A stretch of 14,780 nt of DNA, taken from assembly GCA_041635755.1 (NCBI GenBank), contig JBFKUL010000050.1:1-14780 (forward strand), in the 5' to 3' direction. Positions within the stretch are counted from its first letter, which is position 1; every line of letters begins with the position of its first letter. Source of the DNA: JBFKUL01 sp041635755. GTDB lineage: Bacteria; Pseudomonadota; Gammaproteobacteria; Burkholderiales; SG8-39. Under the pieces are notes generated by a model, which was not told the origin of the DNA, made no database searches, and saw only the letters and a list, made by a program, of their open reading frames with translations. This document shows positions 7,122-13,667 of the stretch, in pieces. The translations under genes were made by a program, and so were the position numbers.

Positions 7122-7541
7122 TTAGTTGCTGCCCACACTGACGCGAAGCTGGCGCTCGACGTAGTTCGGATTCGGGGGGATGGCCATCGGGCAGCTGCCG
7201 CCCGAGAAATTGCAGGCGGTCGCCGTGATTGCGTACATCGTGACCACGGTCGAGACCTCGGTGTGCGGGTTCGAGGTGCACTGGACCGTGACCGTGAATT
7301 CGGAAAGCGCGCCGGGGAGCGCGAAGCTGGTCGAGGCAGCGCAGCTTGCCGCGTTCAGTGCCCGGTAGATCCCCCACTCGGTCCCGGCGCGGGCCGCCTG
7401 GTAGGCCCGAGAGCCCAGGATGTCGCGCGCGACGGTCGACTGCTGAGTTGAGGAAAGCGAAAACACCGCGGTGCCCAGTACGGCGAGCATCACCAGGATC
7501 ACTACCACTACGGTCGTCGCAAAGCCCTTGTCACGGAACAT
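7122..7541 (-). CDS. mshP: MshP, minor pilin-like MSHA protein
   Basis: Protein of 139 residues. A short basic leader MFRDKG precedes a hydrophobic helix FATTVVVVILVMLAVLGTAVF and the family-typical STQQSTVARDILGSRAYQAARAGTEWGIYRAL, which resembles MshP and PilX. Cleavage is expected after Gly6. The residue at position +5 after the cleavage site is Val instead of the usual Glu. GspK and some tip-located minor pilins share that feature, which suggests MshP sits at the fibre tip. Four cysteines in the C-terminal half (in the AASCAAS, VQCTS, TACNF and GSCPM segments) could form two disulphides. The ATG at 7541 lies inside the end of mshO (11-bp overlap). It is the last gene of the pilin block, followed by the AT-rich gap. 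Confidence 0.85.
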   Translation of the reverse strand: MFRDKGFATTVVVVILVMLAVLGTAVFSLSSTQQSTVARDILGSRAYQAARAGTEWGIYRALNAASCAASTSFALPGALSEFTVTVQCTSNPHTEVSTVVTMYAITATACNFSGGSCPMAIPPNPNYVERQLRVSVGSN

Positions 7542-8388
7542 TGCTTACGTGCGCCTCGTAGTAGAGCGAGATGGTCTCGTTGCCTCGGGTCAGGCCGAGG
7601 CGAATCGAAACCATCGCACGGGCCTGAAGGGCAAGCGGCGCGTACTGAATGTCGCAGGCGGTGACATAGCGCGCCAGCTCGGCGATCACTGCGCCAGCGG
7701 GGGGCGTCGGTTGAGCGGCGCCTATTGCATACCCGGAATAGCGCCTTAGCACGCCGGTGCCGTCGCCATTGACATCGACCGCACCTGCCAGGCACTCGTA
7801 GCTCACCGGTCCGGACACCACCTGAAACCGACGCGCCGGCGATTCGAGCGGAAAGCGTTTGGCGGCGATCTGAATTCGATCCTCATTTGCCGCCGCGCCG
7901 CCGCCGGCGCTAAATACGGCCACCGCGCTTGAGTTGTCGCCCGCGTAGGCGTTCGCACCGGCTATGCCGAGGTTGTGCACCACCACCAGATCCCCCACCT
8001 GGGTCACCTGGTCGGCAAGCGTGCTGAGCCGCTCGAGCGTATCGAACTGGTTGTCCGCGATGGCGAAATCCAGGACATCCTCTCCCGCGACCGTGCCGTC
8101 ATCGAGATCCAACCGATAGCGGCCGCCGGTGCGCGTCAGCAACAGCTCCAGGAACTGGCTGCCGCCGGAGGTCGCGGTTCGAAGGCTGTTAGGCAAGGCG
8201 CGCCGCACGTCTCTGCCCACGCGACGCACCGCACCGTCGGCGATGTCGGTGACCTCCGCACGTCTCGAAGTAGCGAAATAGCCTTCGATCGGCCGAACCA
8301 TGAACACGGAGGCAACCGCGGCCAGAATGCCGATCAGCGCGATTGTGATGATCGCCTCGAACAGCGTGAAACCGCGCGCCAGCCTCAT
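7531..8388 (-). CDS. mshO: MshO, minor prepilin
   Basis: Protein of 285 residues with a type IV prepilin N-terminus: leader MRLARG, cleavage after Gly6, then FTLFEAIITIALIGILAAVASVF with Glu at +5. The large C-terminal domain and the segments VRRVGRDVRRALPNSLR and YRLDLDD are typical of MshO, a GspJ/PilW-like minor pilin. Two cysteines lie in SYECLAG and TACDIQY and may pair. Such long minor pilins usually belong to the initiating tip complex that primes fibre assembly with MshP and MshD. The ATG at 8388 overlaps the mshD stop (ATGA), and the 3' end overlaps mshP by 11 bp, so expression is tightly linked to both. Confidence 0.9.
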   Translation of the reverse strand: MRLARGFTLFEAIITIALIGILAAVASVFMVRPIEGYFATSRRAEVTDIADGAVRRVGRDVRRALPNSLRTATSGGSQFLELLLTRTGGRYRLDLDDGTVAGEDVLDFAIADNQFDTLERLSTLADQVTQVGDLVVVHNLGIAGANAYAGDNSSAVAVFSAGGGAAANEDRIQIAAKRFPLESPARRFQVVSGPVSYECLAGAVDVNGDGTGVLRRYSGYAIGAAQPTPPAGAVIAELARYVTACDIQYAPLALQARAMVSIRLGLTRGNETISLYYEAHVSNVP

Positions 8389-8852
8389 GGGTACTTCACC
8401 TTGTATCCGGTGACCGTTACCGCTACGCCGGTCGGGCCGGTAACCGTCACGGTGATCAGCTTGGCGTTGGTGCCCGGCACCTGCGAGCCGCCGGGCCCGA
8501 GGTTGCCGACGGCAGCGACCGAGACGGCGACGTTGTAGGCTCCCAGGCCCGGCACAGCGACGCCGAAGATGTCCACCACCCCAGCGCTGGCATAGCCGTT
8601 GTAATCGTCCACATCATCGAACTGGTCGCGGGTCGCACCGCCGCCCGGCAATGGATCGAAGGCATTGAGCTGCACTTCGTCGACTAGCGCCTCGGCGACC
8701 GCCGCGGCCTGCTTCTGCACCAGCGGATCGGCGCTACCGCGCACCGACTCGTTATATACGATGAGGATGCCGGCGAGGCCCACCGAGATCACCACGATCA
8801 GAACGATCAGCTCGACCAGCGTGAAGCCGAGACTGGGTTTACGGATGGACAT
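8385..8852 (-). CDS. mshD: MshD, minor prepilin
   Basis: Protein of 155 residues when started at the ATG at 8852; the frame stays open to 9011, but the extra residues are out-of-frame reading of mshC and carry no leader features. From this ATG the leader is MSIRKPSLG, followed by FTLVELIVLIVVISVGLAGIL with Glu at +5, a standard prepilin start. Downstream, KQAAAVAEALVDEVQLNAFDP is typical of MshD and of the PilV/GspI-like group. The C-terminal half is rich in Val, Gly and Thr (VTVTGPTGVAVTVTG), consistent with a beta-rich domain. The start lies 14 bp inside the end of mshC and the stop overlaps the mshO ATG. No good Shine-Dalgarno is visible, so translation is likely coupled to mshC. Confidence 0.87.
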   Translation of the reverse strand: MSIRKPSLGFTLVELIVLIVVISVGLAGILIVYNESVRGSADPLVQKQAAAVAEALVDEVQLNAFDPLPGGGATRDQFDDVDDYNGYASAGVVDIFGVAVPGLGAYNVAVSVAAVGNLGPGGSQVPGTNAKLITVTVTGPTGVAVTVTGYKVKYP

Positions 8853-9414
8853 AGCCGGTATCGCGCTCCACCGTGAAAGCGTAGCTGCCATCGCCCGATA
8901 CGGTAATCGTGCGGTTCGCACCGGGATCGGCGCCGGCCGCGGTGAGGTAGCGGCCCTGACCATCGAACTGCAGCGTCGACGCAGGCGCGAAGCTCGTGCC
9001 TGAAGCGGCATTCACCGTGTAAGGAACTTGCAACGCCGGCGAGGCGACCCCGGTCGTCGCGGGGCATGCCACGCCTGTGCCGTAGTAGAGCTGCGATTGC
9101 GCCGCGGCAACGTGCACGCAGACGAAGCGCCGCTGCGCCATCGCGGTCTTGCGCGCGTATTGCACCTGGACAAGCAACTGGTCGTACGAGGCCCGGGTAC
9201 GCGCGAACTCTCCGGATAGTCGCGACGCAGCGTAGATGGAGATGACCGAGACGATGACGATGACGGTGACCAGCTCCGCCAGGGTAAAGCCTGCCGAACG
9301 ACCTGGCAGGACACAGCATTCAATCGGTGAAAATTCCCCTTTCGAAGCGCAACGAAAAAGGGAACGAACCCTTCGATTCGTTCCCTCTCGCTCGTGGTCC
9401 GAAGTCCGGCGCAT
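8839..9414 (-). CDS. mshC: MshC, minor prepilin; start codon unresolved
   Basis: The prepilin core is certain: GRSAG, cleavage, then FTLAELVTVIVIVSVISIYAASRL with Glu at +5, followed by RTRASYDQLLVQVQYARKTAMAQRR, a GspH/FimT/MshC-like segment. The mature protein would start at base 9288 and run about 149 residues. The start is the problem. The only in-frame ATG after the mshA stop is at 9414 and is the one given here; it yields a leader of about 42 residues and puts the mshA terminator (9355-9386) inside the coding region. Downstream of the terminator only non-canonical in-frame codons exist: ATT at 9324 and CTG at 9309, the latter giving the ordinary leader MPGRSAG. An ATG at 9319 is out of frame by one base. 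So either a rare start codon, a long leader, or a one-base sequence error or frameshift applies. Confidence 0.8.
   Translation of the reverse strand: MRRTSDHEREGTNRRVRSLFRCASKGEFSPIECCVLPGRSAGFTLAELVTVIVIVSVISIYAASRLSGEFARTRASYDQLLVQVQYARKTAMAQRRFVCVHVAAAQSQLYYGTGVACPATTGVASPALQVPYTVNAASGTSFAPASTLQFDGQGRYLTAAGADPGANRTITVSGDGSYAFTVERDTGYVHP
9355..9386 (-). terminator. Intrinsic terminator downstream of mshA
   Basis: Read on the minus strand, a perfect 10-bp stem (AGGGAACGAA at 9386-9377 pairs with TTCGTTCCCT at 9368-9359) encloses an 8-base loop and runs straight into a T-tract (TTTTT counting the last stem base, 9359-9355). It sits about 95 bp past the mshA stop. It should end most transcripts from the pilin promoter and leave partial read-through into mshC-mshP, a common way to make far more major than minor pilin. 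Confidence 0.88.
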
Positions 9415-9479
9415 TGCGCCGCCCGGGACCAGGCAATCAGACGCTGGGCGCAGGCGCCCAACCCCTGGTCGGCAAAGGC

Positions 9480-9860
9480 TCAAGTCACCGAGATGATGGT
9501 CGCCGTGGCGGTGCCGCCCGCGCTATGCGAAACCGTACAAGTGAAACTCGTCCCTTGTACGGCGCTTCCCGCTCCGGCGGTGATCGAGTAATTGGCCGGC
9601 ATTGCCCCTTCGGTTAATAGCGGGCCGAGATCGGCGGAGGTGCACGCGGTCACCGCCTGGGCGGCAGTGTTGCCTGCGACGCGGGCTGCGTAGTTGATCG
9701 CCGAGCCCGAGCTGAGCGCGCCGGCCACCCCTTGCGTAGCCGCAACGCGTGCCTCGGCCTGGAGGTCAATGAACCGTGGCAGGGCCGTTGCGGCCAGGAT
9801 CGCCAGAATCGCGATCACCACCACCAGCTCGATCAGGGTAAAGCCTTCGATGCGCCGCAT
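9480..9860 (-). CDS. mshA: MshA, major type IV pilin of the MSHA pilus
   Basis: Protein of 126 residues. The prepilin start is textbook: leader MRRIEG, cleavage after Gly6, then FTLIELVVVIAILAILAATALPRFIDLQAEAR with Glu at +5 (residue 11). The LPRFIDLQ.EAR..ATQG segment is characteristic of MshA/MshB. Cys73 and Cys108 probably close the C-terminal disulphide loop. The mature part is small and rich in Ala, Ser, Thr and Gly. A strong Shine-Dalgarno AAGGA (9871-9867) lies 6 bases before the ATG, the best ribosome site among the pilin genes. A private promoter candidate upstream and a strong terminator downstream fit a highly expressed major subunit. MshB is nearly identical in design, and only one such gene is present, so it may do both jobs; I name it MshA on position and expression signals. 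Confidence 0.87.
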   Translation of the reverse strand: MRRIEGFTLIELVVVIAILAILAATALPRFIDLQAEARVAATQGVAGALSSGSAINYAARVAGNTAAQAVTACTSADLGPLLTEGAMPANYSITAGAGSAVQGTSFTCTVSHSAGGTATATIISVT

Positions 9861-9893
9861 AGTTATTCCTTTTTACGAAGTCCTTCGCCTAAA

Positions 9894-9920
9894 CGCCGGA
9901 ACAAAAATGAGAATCCGGCG
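9894..9920 (-). repeat. GC-rich hairpin in the mshA 5' leader
   Basis: Arms CGCCGGA (9894-9900) and TCCGGCG (9914-9920) are exact reverse complements around a 13-base AT-rich loop. The hairpin lies between the candidate -10 box and the mshA ribosome site, so it would be near the 5' end of the pilin mRNA. It has no T-run directly after the stem, so termination is unlikely. Roles in mRNA stability or as a regulator site are inference. Confidence 0.6.
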
Positions 9921-9926
9921 GGCTGG

Positions 9927-9955
9927 ACTGTACCAAACGGTCGCGGTTAAAGCAA
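9927..9955 (-). promoter_or_regulatory. Candidate promoter for mshA
   Basis: On the minus strand TTGCTT (9955-9950) is followed after 17 bp by TACAGT (9932-9927). Matches to the sigma-70 consensus are 3/6 and 4/6. Transcription would begin near 9920, giving a leader of about 60 bases that includes the GC-rich hairpin. I also looked for a sigma-54 site: TGG and TGC elements occur nearby but with wrong spacing. Confidence 0.4.
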
Positions 9956-10037
9956 TACCCTCATATTGCCAAGGGTTTGCAAGCCTGCGACGACGTTGCT
10001 CTGCAACCTCGATGCCATTCTAACCGCCCCACTAGGA

Positions 10038-10058
10038 TGCCAACCGCAAGAGTTGGCA
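10038..10058 (-). repeat. Hairpin 3' of the minor prepilin gene
   Basis: A perfect 7-bp inverted repeat (TGCCAAC / GTTGGCA, 7-base loop) starts 6 bp past the stop of the prepilin gene. There is no T-run, so it is not a standard intrinsic terminator; it could be an RNA 3'-end or processing structure between the mshE-mshG-prepilin transcript and mshA. The rest of the 203-bp gap up to mshA holds the mshA promoter candidate and its leader hairpin. Confidence 0.45.
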
Positions 10059-10063
10059 AGGAA

Positions 10064-10618
10064 TCATCGCAACTCGTCGAACCAGTTCACGCGCTCGAGC
10101 GGCTGTACGCCGAGTGCTCTGATTTCCCGCAATGGATTAGGGGAATCCGCGGCCCCGAACGGCGCCTCGGCATACTCGACGTGAAACCGCACCCACTTCC
10201 GGCCGTCTCTCCCGGGCAGGAAATAGCGCGTCGAGCGCGGCACGTAAAGAATCTGGCCCGATTTCTTGTCGAAGCTCCAGGTCCCTGGCTCCAGGTCGCT
10301 GACGTTCGGCTCGTAGCGCACGCCGGCATAGTTGTGCGGCCGCTCGGCAAGCCAATCGAAGGGATTCTCGGTCGCGAGGCTGGCAATGCGCCCGGTCTGC
10401 TGGGTCGCAATGTAGGCCGCTGCGCGCAGGTGCAAGGCGCTGCGAAGCGTGCCTACCATGTTGTTCATCGACGTATGCTCGGCGAGCTCCTGGTAGCGCA
10501 ACAACCGTTCGAGCCCCACGCTGACCAGCACGGCGATGATGCACACCACCACCACGAGCTCGAGCAGCGACATGCCCGCGGCCCGGAGGACACGGCGGGA
10601 GATTCGCCAGGCCGGCAC
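10064..10618 (-). CDS. Minor prepilin with long leader, in the mshF/mshB position
   Basis: Protein of 184 residues starting at a GTG (10618), 11 bp after mshG. The leader MPAWRISRRVLRAAG is longer than in the other pilins here. Cleavage after Gly15 would give Met as the first mature residue, then SLLELVVVVCIIAVLVSVGLERLL with Glu at +5. The soluble domain has NPFDWLAERPHNYAGV and PGTWSFDKKSGQILYVPR; similar 'NP...NY.G' and 'PG.W.FD...G.L.Y' segments occur in MshF/MshB-like and some GspG-like proteins, from memory. There are no cysteines in the soluble domain, unlike MshA. In Vibrio the genes between mshG and mshA are mshF and mshB, so this gene may combine or replace them. I am sure it is a prepilin-like minor subunit and unsure of the name. 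Confidence 0.8.
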   Translation of the reverse strand: MPAWRISRRVLRAAGMSLLELVVVVCIIAVLVSVGLERLLRYQELAEHTSMNNMVGTLRSALHLRAAAYIATQQTGRIASLATENPFDWLAERPHNYAGVRYEPNVSDLEPGTWSFDKKSGQILYVPRSTRYFLPGRDGRKWVRFHVEYAEAPFGAADSPNPLREIRALGVQPLERVNWFDELR

Positions 10619-10629
10619 GGCGGTCGTTC

Positions 10630-11859
10630 TCAGCGCCGCAGCGCCACCCGGCCGAGGTCCCAGATCGGCAGGAATACGCCCAAAGCGAGGATGGTGACCA
10701 GGATCCCGAGAAACACGATCAGGATCGGCTCAATCTGCGCCGCGAGGGTCTTGACCTGGTAGTCGACCTCGCGCTCGTACATCTCGGCCACCTCGAGCAT
10801 CAGCTCGTCGAGGGCGCCGGTCTCGTCGCCCACCGCGATCATCTGCATGACGACGGGGGTGAAGATCCCCGCCGCCGCCGCGGTGCGGGCGACGCTTTCG
10901 CCACGCTCCACCCCTTCGAGCATCTGATCGATGCGTTGCCCGATGTACGCGTTATCGACCACTTCGGAGACGATGGACAGGCCCTGTACGACCGGAACAC
11001 CGCTTTTCATGGCCAGCGCAAAGCTGCGCGAGAAGCGCGCCAGGGTAGCCTTGAGAATCAACTCGCCTGCGACGGGCAAGCGCAGCTTGTGCTTGTCCCA
11101 AAGGTAGCGGCCGCCTTCGGTATTGGTCCAGAAACGAAACCCGACGCCCGCTGCGCCTGCCATCGCCAACATCAGGGGCCAATAGGCGACGGTGAAATCC
11201 GACACCGCGATCAGCAACTGCGTCACGCCCGGCAGCTGGGCGCCAAAACCCTCGAAGACGCGCTTGAAGACGGGTATTACGATGATATTGATCAACGCGA
11301 TCGCAAGCACCATCGCGATGACCACGAAGCTTGGATAACGCAACGCCGCGCGGATGCGGTCGCGCATTTCCCTTTCGAACTCCAGGTAATGGAACAGGCG
11401 CAGGAACACATCCTCGAGCCGTCCGGTCATCTCACCGACCCGCACGAGGCTGACGTAAAACGAGGAGAAAACCTTGGGGTGGCGGCGCAGCGCCGCCGAA
11501 AGCTCGCGGCCGGCATCGAGGCTCTCGCGCAGATCCTGAATCACCTCGATCATGGTCGGGTTGGTCGAGGATTCCTGCAGGCTCGCAAGCGCGCGCATGA
11601 TCGGTACGCCGGCGCGCAGCAGCGTGTGCATCTGGCGCGAGAACAGCATGACGTCGACCGCCGTCACGCGTGGCGCGGACAGGCGCTTCAGCCAATCTGG
11701 TGCGACACCTTCGACCGCGCCACCCGCGCCGCGGATGTCCACCGGCGTGATGCCGGTGTTGAGCAGCTGTTCGGCGATGGCCGCCGTATCCGACCCTTCG
11801 AGCCGGCCCTGCACCAGTTCGCCGCGCCCATTGCGGCCGCGATACTGGAACACCGGCAT
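10630..11859 (-). CDS. mshG: MshG, inner-membrane platform protein (PilC/GspF family)
   Basis: Protein of 409 residues, the normal length for the PilC/GspF family. It starts with the family N-terminus MPVFQYRGRNGRGELVQGRLEG, and has two repeats of the T2SSF domain at about residues 70-195 and 272-395. Each repeat has the diagnostic segments: FSRQMHTLLRAGVPIMRAL and VRVGEMTGRLEDVF in the first, FSRSFALAMKSGVPVVQGL and IAVGDETGALDELM in the second. Transmembrane helices lie at about 177-197, 222-243 and 376-398. The protein is the membrane anchor against which MshE acts to add or remove pilin subunits. Its ATG shares one base with the mshE stop (TGATG), indicating coupled synthesis of ATPase and platform. 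Confidence 0.94.
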   Translation of the reverse strand: MPVFQYRGRNGRGELVQGRLEGSDTAAIAEQLLNTGITPVDIRGAGGAVEGVAPDWLKRLSAPRVTAVDVMLFSRQMHTLLRAGVPIMRALASLQESSTNPTMIEVIQDLRESLDAGRELSAALRRHPKVFSSFYVSLVRVGEMTGRLEDVFLRLFHYLEFEREMRDRIRAALRYPSFVVIAMVLAIALINIIVIPVFKRVFEGFGAQLPGVTQLLIAVSDFTVAYWPLMLAMAGAAGVGFRFWTNTEGGRYLWDKHKLRLPVAGELILKATLARFSRSFALAMKSGVPVVQGLSIVSEVVDNAYIGQRIDQMLEGVERGESVARTAAAAGIFTPVVMQMIAVGDETGALDELMLEVAEMYEREVDYQVKTLAAQIEPILIVFLGILVTILALGVFLPIWDLGRVALRR

Positions 11860-13565
11860 CAGTCGTCTTCCAGTGCGCTTGAAACGCGCAGTGCCTCTGC
11901 CACCGAAGACTTGCCGGAGACCGCCATCTCGATCGCGTAGCTGCGGATCGTGCGGCCGCGGAGCTGCTCCGCGGCAAGTTCTTTGAAGCGCTCCGTTTGG
12001 TTTCGGCTGACCGCCGCGGCGAGATCGTGAGTCATTTCGAGCATCTCGTACACCCCGATGCGGCCGGCGTACCCGGTACCGTTGCAGTGGGCGCAGCCGC
12101 GCCCGCGCATGAACCGGTGCTCGCGATGCGACTCGCCCAGCTCCTGCATCAGGAACGCAGACTCGCGCGCCTCAAGAGAATCAGGCGCAATGCAACTCTC
12201 GCAGTTCACGCGCAACAGCCGCTGCGAGACCACCGCATGAAGCGAGCTCGCGACCATGTAGCTCGGTGCACCCATGTCGATCAAACGCACGGGCGCGGTG
12301 GCGGCGTCCCGGGTGTGCAGCGTCGAGAACACCATGTGGCCGGTAATGGCCGCGCGCAGGCCGATCTGCGCCGTTTCGTCGTCGCGGATTTCGCCCACCA
12401 GGATCACGTCCGGGTCCTGGCGCAACGCGGCGCGCAGCACGCGCGAGAAGGTGAGCTCGATCTTATCGCTCACCTGCACCTGATTGATGCCGGGCAGCCG
12501 ATATTCCACCGGGTCCTCGACCGTGATGATCTTGTGCTCGGTGGTATTGAGCTCGGCGAGCGCTGCGTACAGGGTCGTCGTCTTGCCGCTGCCGGTCGGC
12601 CCGGTGACCAGCACCATGCCCGAATCCCGGGAGATGATCTCTCGAAAGCGGGGCAGGATGCTCTCGGGCATGCCGAGGGATTCCAGGCGCTTGAGGCCCG
12701 CCGAGCGGTTGAGCAGACGCATCACCACCGATTCGCCGTGCTGCGTCGGCATGGTCGAGATCCGTACGTCGACGGGTATGTCGCGCACCGCGACCGCAAA
12801 GCGCCCATCCTGCGGCAGGCGCTTCTCCGAGATATCGATGCCCGCCATCAGCTTCAAACGCAAAGCGAGCGCCGGACCGATGCGGCTGTCGGCATCGTGC
12901 TGCGGAATCAGCAATCCGTCGATGCGAAAACGGATCTGCACGCGCCCTTCCTGCGGCTCGATGTGAATGTCCGAGGCGTTTACCTGCGTCGCATCCTCGA
13001 AGACGGTCTGTAGCAACTTGACGACCGGCGCCTCCTCGGCGCCCGCATTGATCGCAAGCGCGCCGACGTCGACCAGATCCTCGCCCAGATCGCGCTCGAG
13101 CTCCTTGGCGAGCCCCGAGATCTGCTCGGTGCGCCGGTACACACGGTCGATGGTCTGCATCAGCGCAGGTTCGCTCACCACTGCGGTGTCGATGTCGCGC
13201 TTGAGCACCCGCGCGAGTTCGTCGAAGGCGAACAGATCGGTCGGATCGGCCATGCCGACGAGGTAACGCCCCTTGCGCTCCTCGAGCACGATGGCGCGGA
13301 AGCGTCGCGCCTGCGCCTCGGGCAACCGGCGCACCAAGTCGGGCTTGGTGTTGAAGAACTTCAGGTTGACGAACGAGATGTCGAGCTGGCGCGCGATCGC
13401 TTCGCAGATCTGCTCGTCGTTGACGAAGCCCTGCTCGACCAGAATGCGCCCAAGCTTGCGGCCGCTGCGCTTCTGTTGATCGAGTGCGATGCTCAGCTGC
13501 TCGCTCGAGACCAGCTTCTGCCCGACCAGGACATCGCCTAGCCTGATCTTTTCGATTCGGCCCAT
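11859..13565 (-). CDS. mshE: MshE, pilus extension ATPase with c-di-GMP-binding MshEN domain
   Basis: Protein of 568 residues, the hexameric ATPase that powers pilus polymerisation from the cytoplasm. The N-terminal MshEN domain holds both halves of the c-di-GMP motif: R8-L9-G10 with L24, L28 and Q31, then L38-G39 with L42, I53, I57 and Q60. The catalytic domain has the N2 segment (about 180-300), Walker A GPTGSGKT (322-329), the Asp box around VEDPVEY (349-355), Walker B with GEIRD (391-395), and His-box HTRDAATAPVRLIDMG. A four-cysteine zinc site (NCESC ... GCAHC) lies near the C-terminus, as in GspE/PilB. The ATG at 13565 has a strong Shine-Dalgarno CGGAGG four bases upstream. It heads the locus. 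No retraction ATPase (PilT-like) gene is in the window. Confidence 0.96.
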   Translation of the reverse strand: MGRIEKIRLGDVLVGQKLVSSEQLSIALDQQKRSGRKLGRILVEQGFVNDEQICEAIARQLDISFVNLKFFNTKPDLVRRLPEAQARRFRAIVLEERKGRYLVGMADPTDLFAFDELARVLKRDIDTAVVSEPALMQTIDRVYRRTEQISGLAKELERDLGEDLVDVGALAINAGAEEAPVVKLLQTVFEDATQVNASDIHIEPQEGRVQIRFRIDGLLIPQHDADSRIGPALALRLKLMAGIDISEKRLPQDGRFAVAVRDIPVDVRISTMPTQHGESVVMRLLNRSAGLKRLESLGMPESILPRFREIISRDSGMVLVTGPTGSGKTTTLYAALAELNTTEHKIITVEDPVEYRLPGINQVQVSDKIELTFSRVLRAALRQDPDVILVGEIRDDETAQIGLRAAITGHMVFSTLHTRDAATAPVRLIDMGAPSYMVASSLHAVVSQRLLRVNCESCIAPDSLEARESAFLMQELGESHREHRFMRGRGCAHCNGTGYAGRIGVYEMLEMTHDLAAAVSRNQTERFKELAAEQLRGRTIRSYAIEMAVSGKSSVAEALRVSSALEDD

Positions 13566-13587
13566 GCGGCCTCCGAAAATTTATAAA

Positions 13588-13606
13588 CGGCTTGATGAAA
13601 AAGCCG
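13588..13606 (-). repeat. Hairpin between the glycosyltransferase gene and mshE
   Basis: Perfect 6-bp arms CGGCTT / AAGCCG enclose 7 bases, followed on the minus strand by TTTATAAATTTT. It could be a weak terminator for the glycosyltransferase transcript. The 102-bp gap also offers TTGCTC-N18-TATTCT (-10 at about 13627-13622) and TATAAA just before the mshE ribosome site as promoter elements, both weak. A choice between terminator and leader cannot be made by eye. Confidence 0.4.
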
Positions 13607-13667
13607 CAGACTATTGATCAGAATAGCTTTCTTTCCTTGTCCGAGCAACTACGATCTGCGCCCCGCC

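Noticed and set aside
6899..7138. Minus-strand frame of 79 codons across the mshP-mshI gap
   Set aside because: No ribosome site, no recognisable features, starts inside mshP and crosses the promoter region; only its last eight codons are of possible interest.
8807..9319. Minus-strand frame of 170 codons with an ATG at 9319
   Set aside because: It overlaps mshC in another frame, gives Arg/His-rich low-complexity protein and lacks the prepilin helix. Its ATG is noted only because mshC lacks one.
9920..10000. Sigma-54 promoter for the pilin gene
   Set aside because: GG and GC elements are present but about 15 bp apart instead of 10, so the -24/-12 pattern is not met.
10936..13013. Long plus-strand frames opposite mshE and mshG (up to 338 codons), rich in His, Arg and Asp
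   Set aside because: They are antisense reading of GC-rich coding sequence; composition is biased, no domain is recognisable, and the opposite frames match well-known families end to end.
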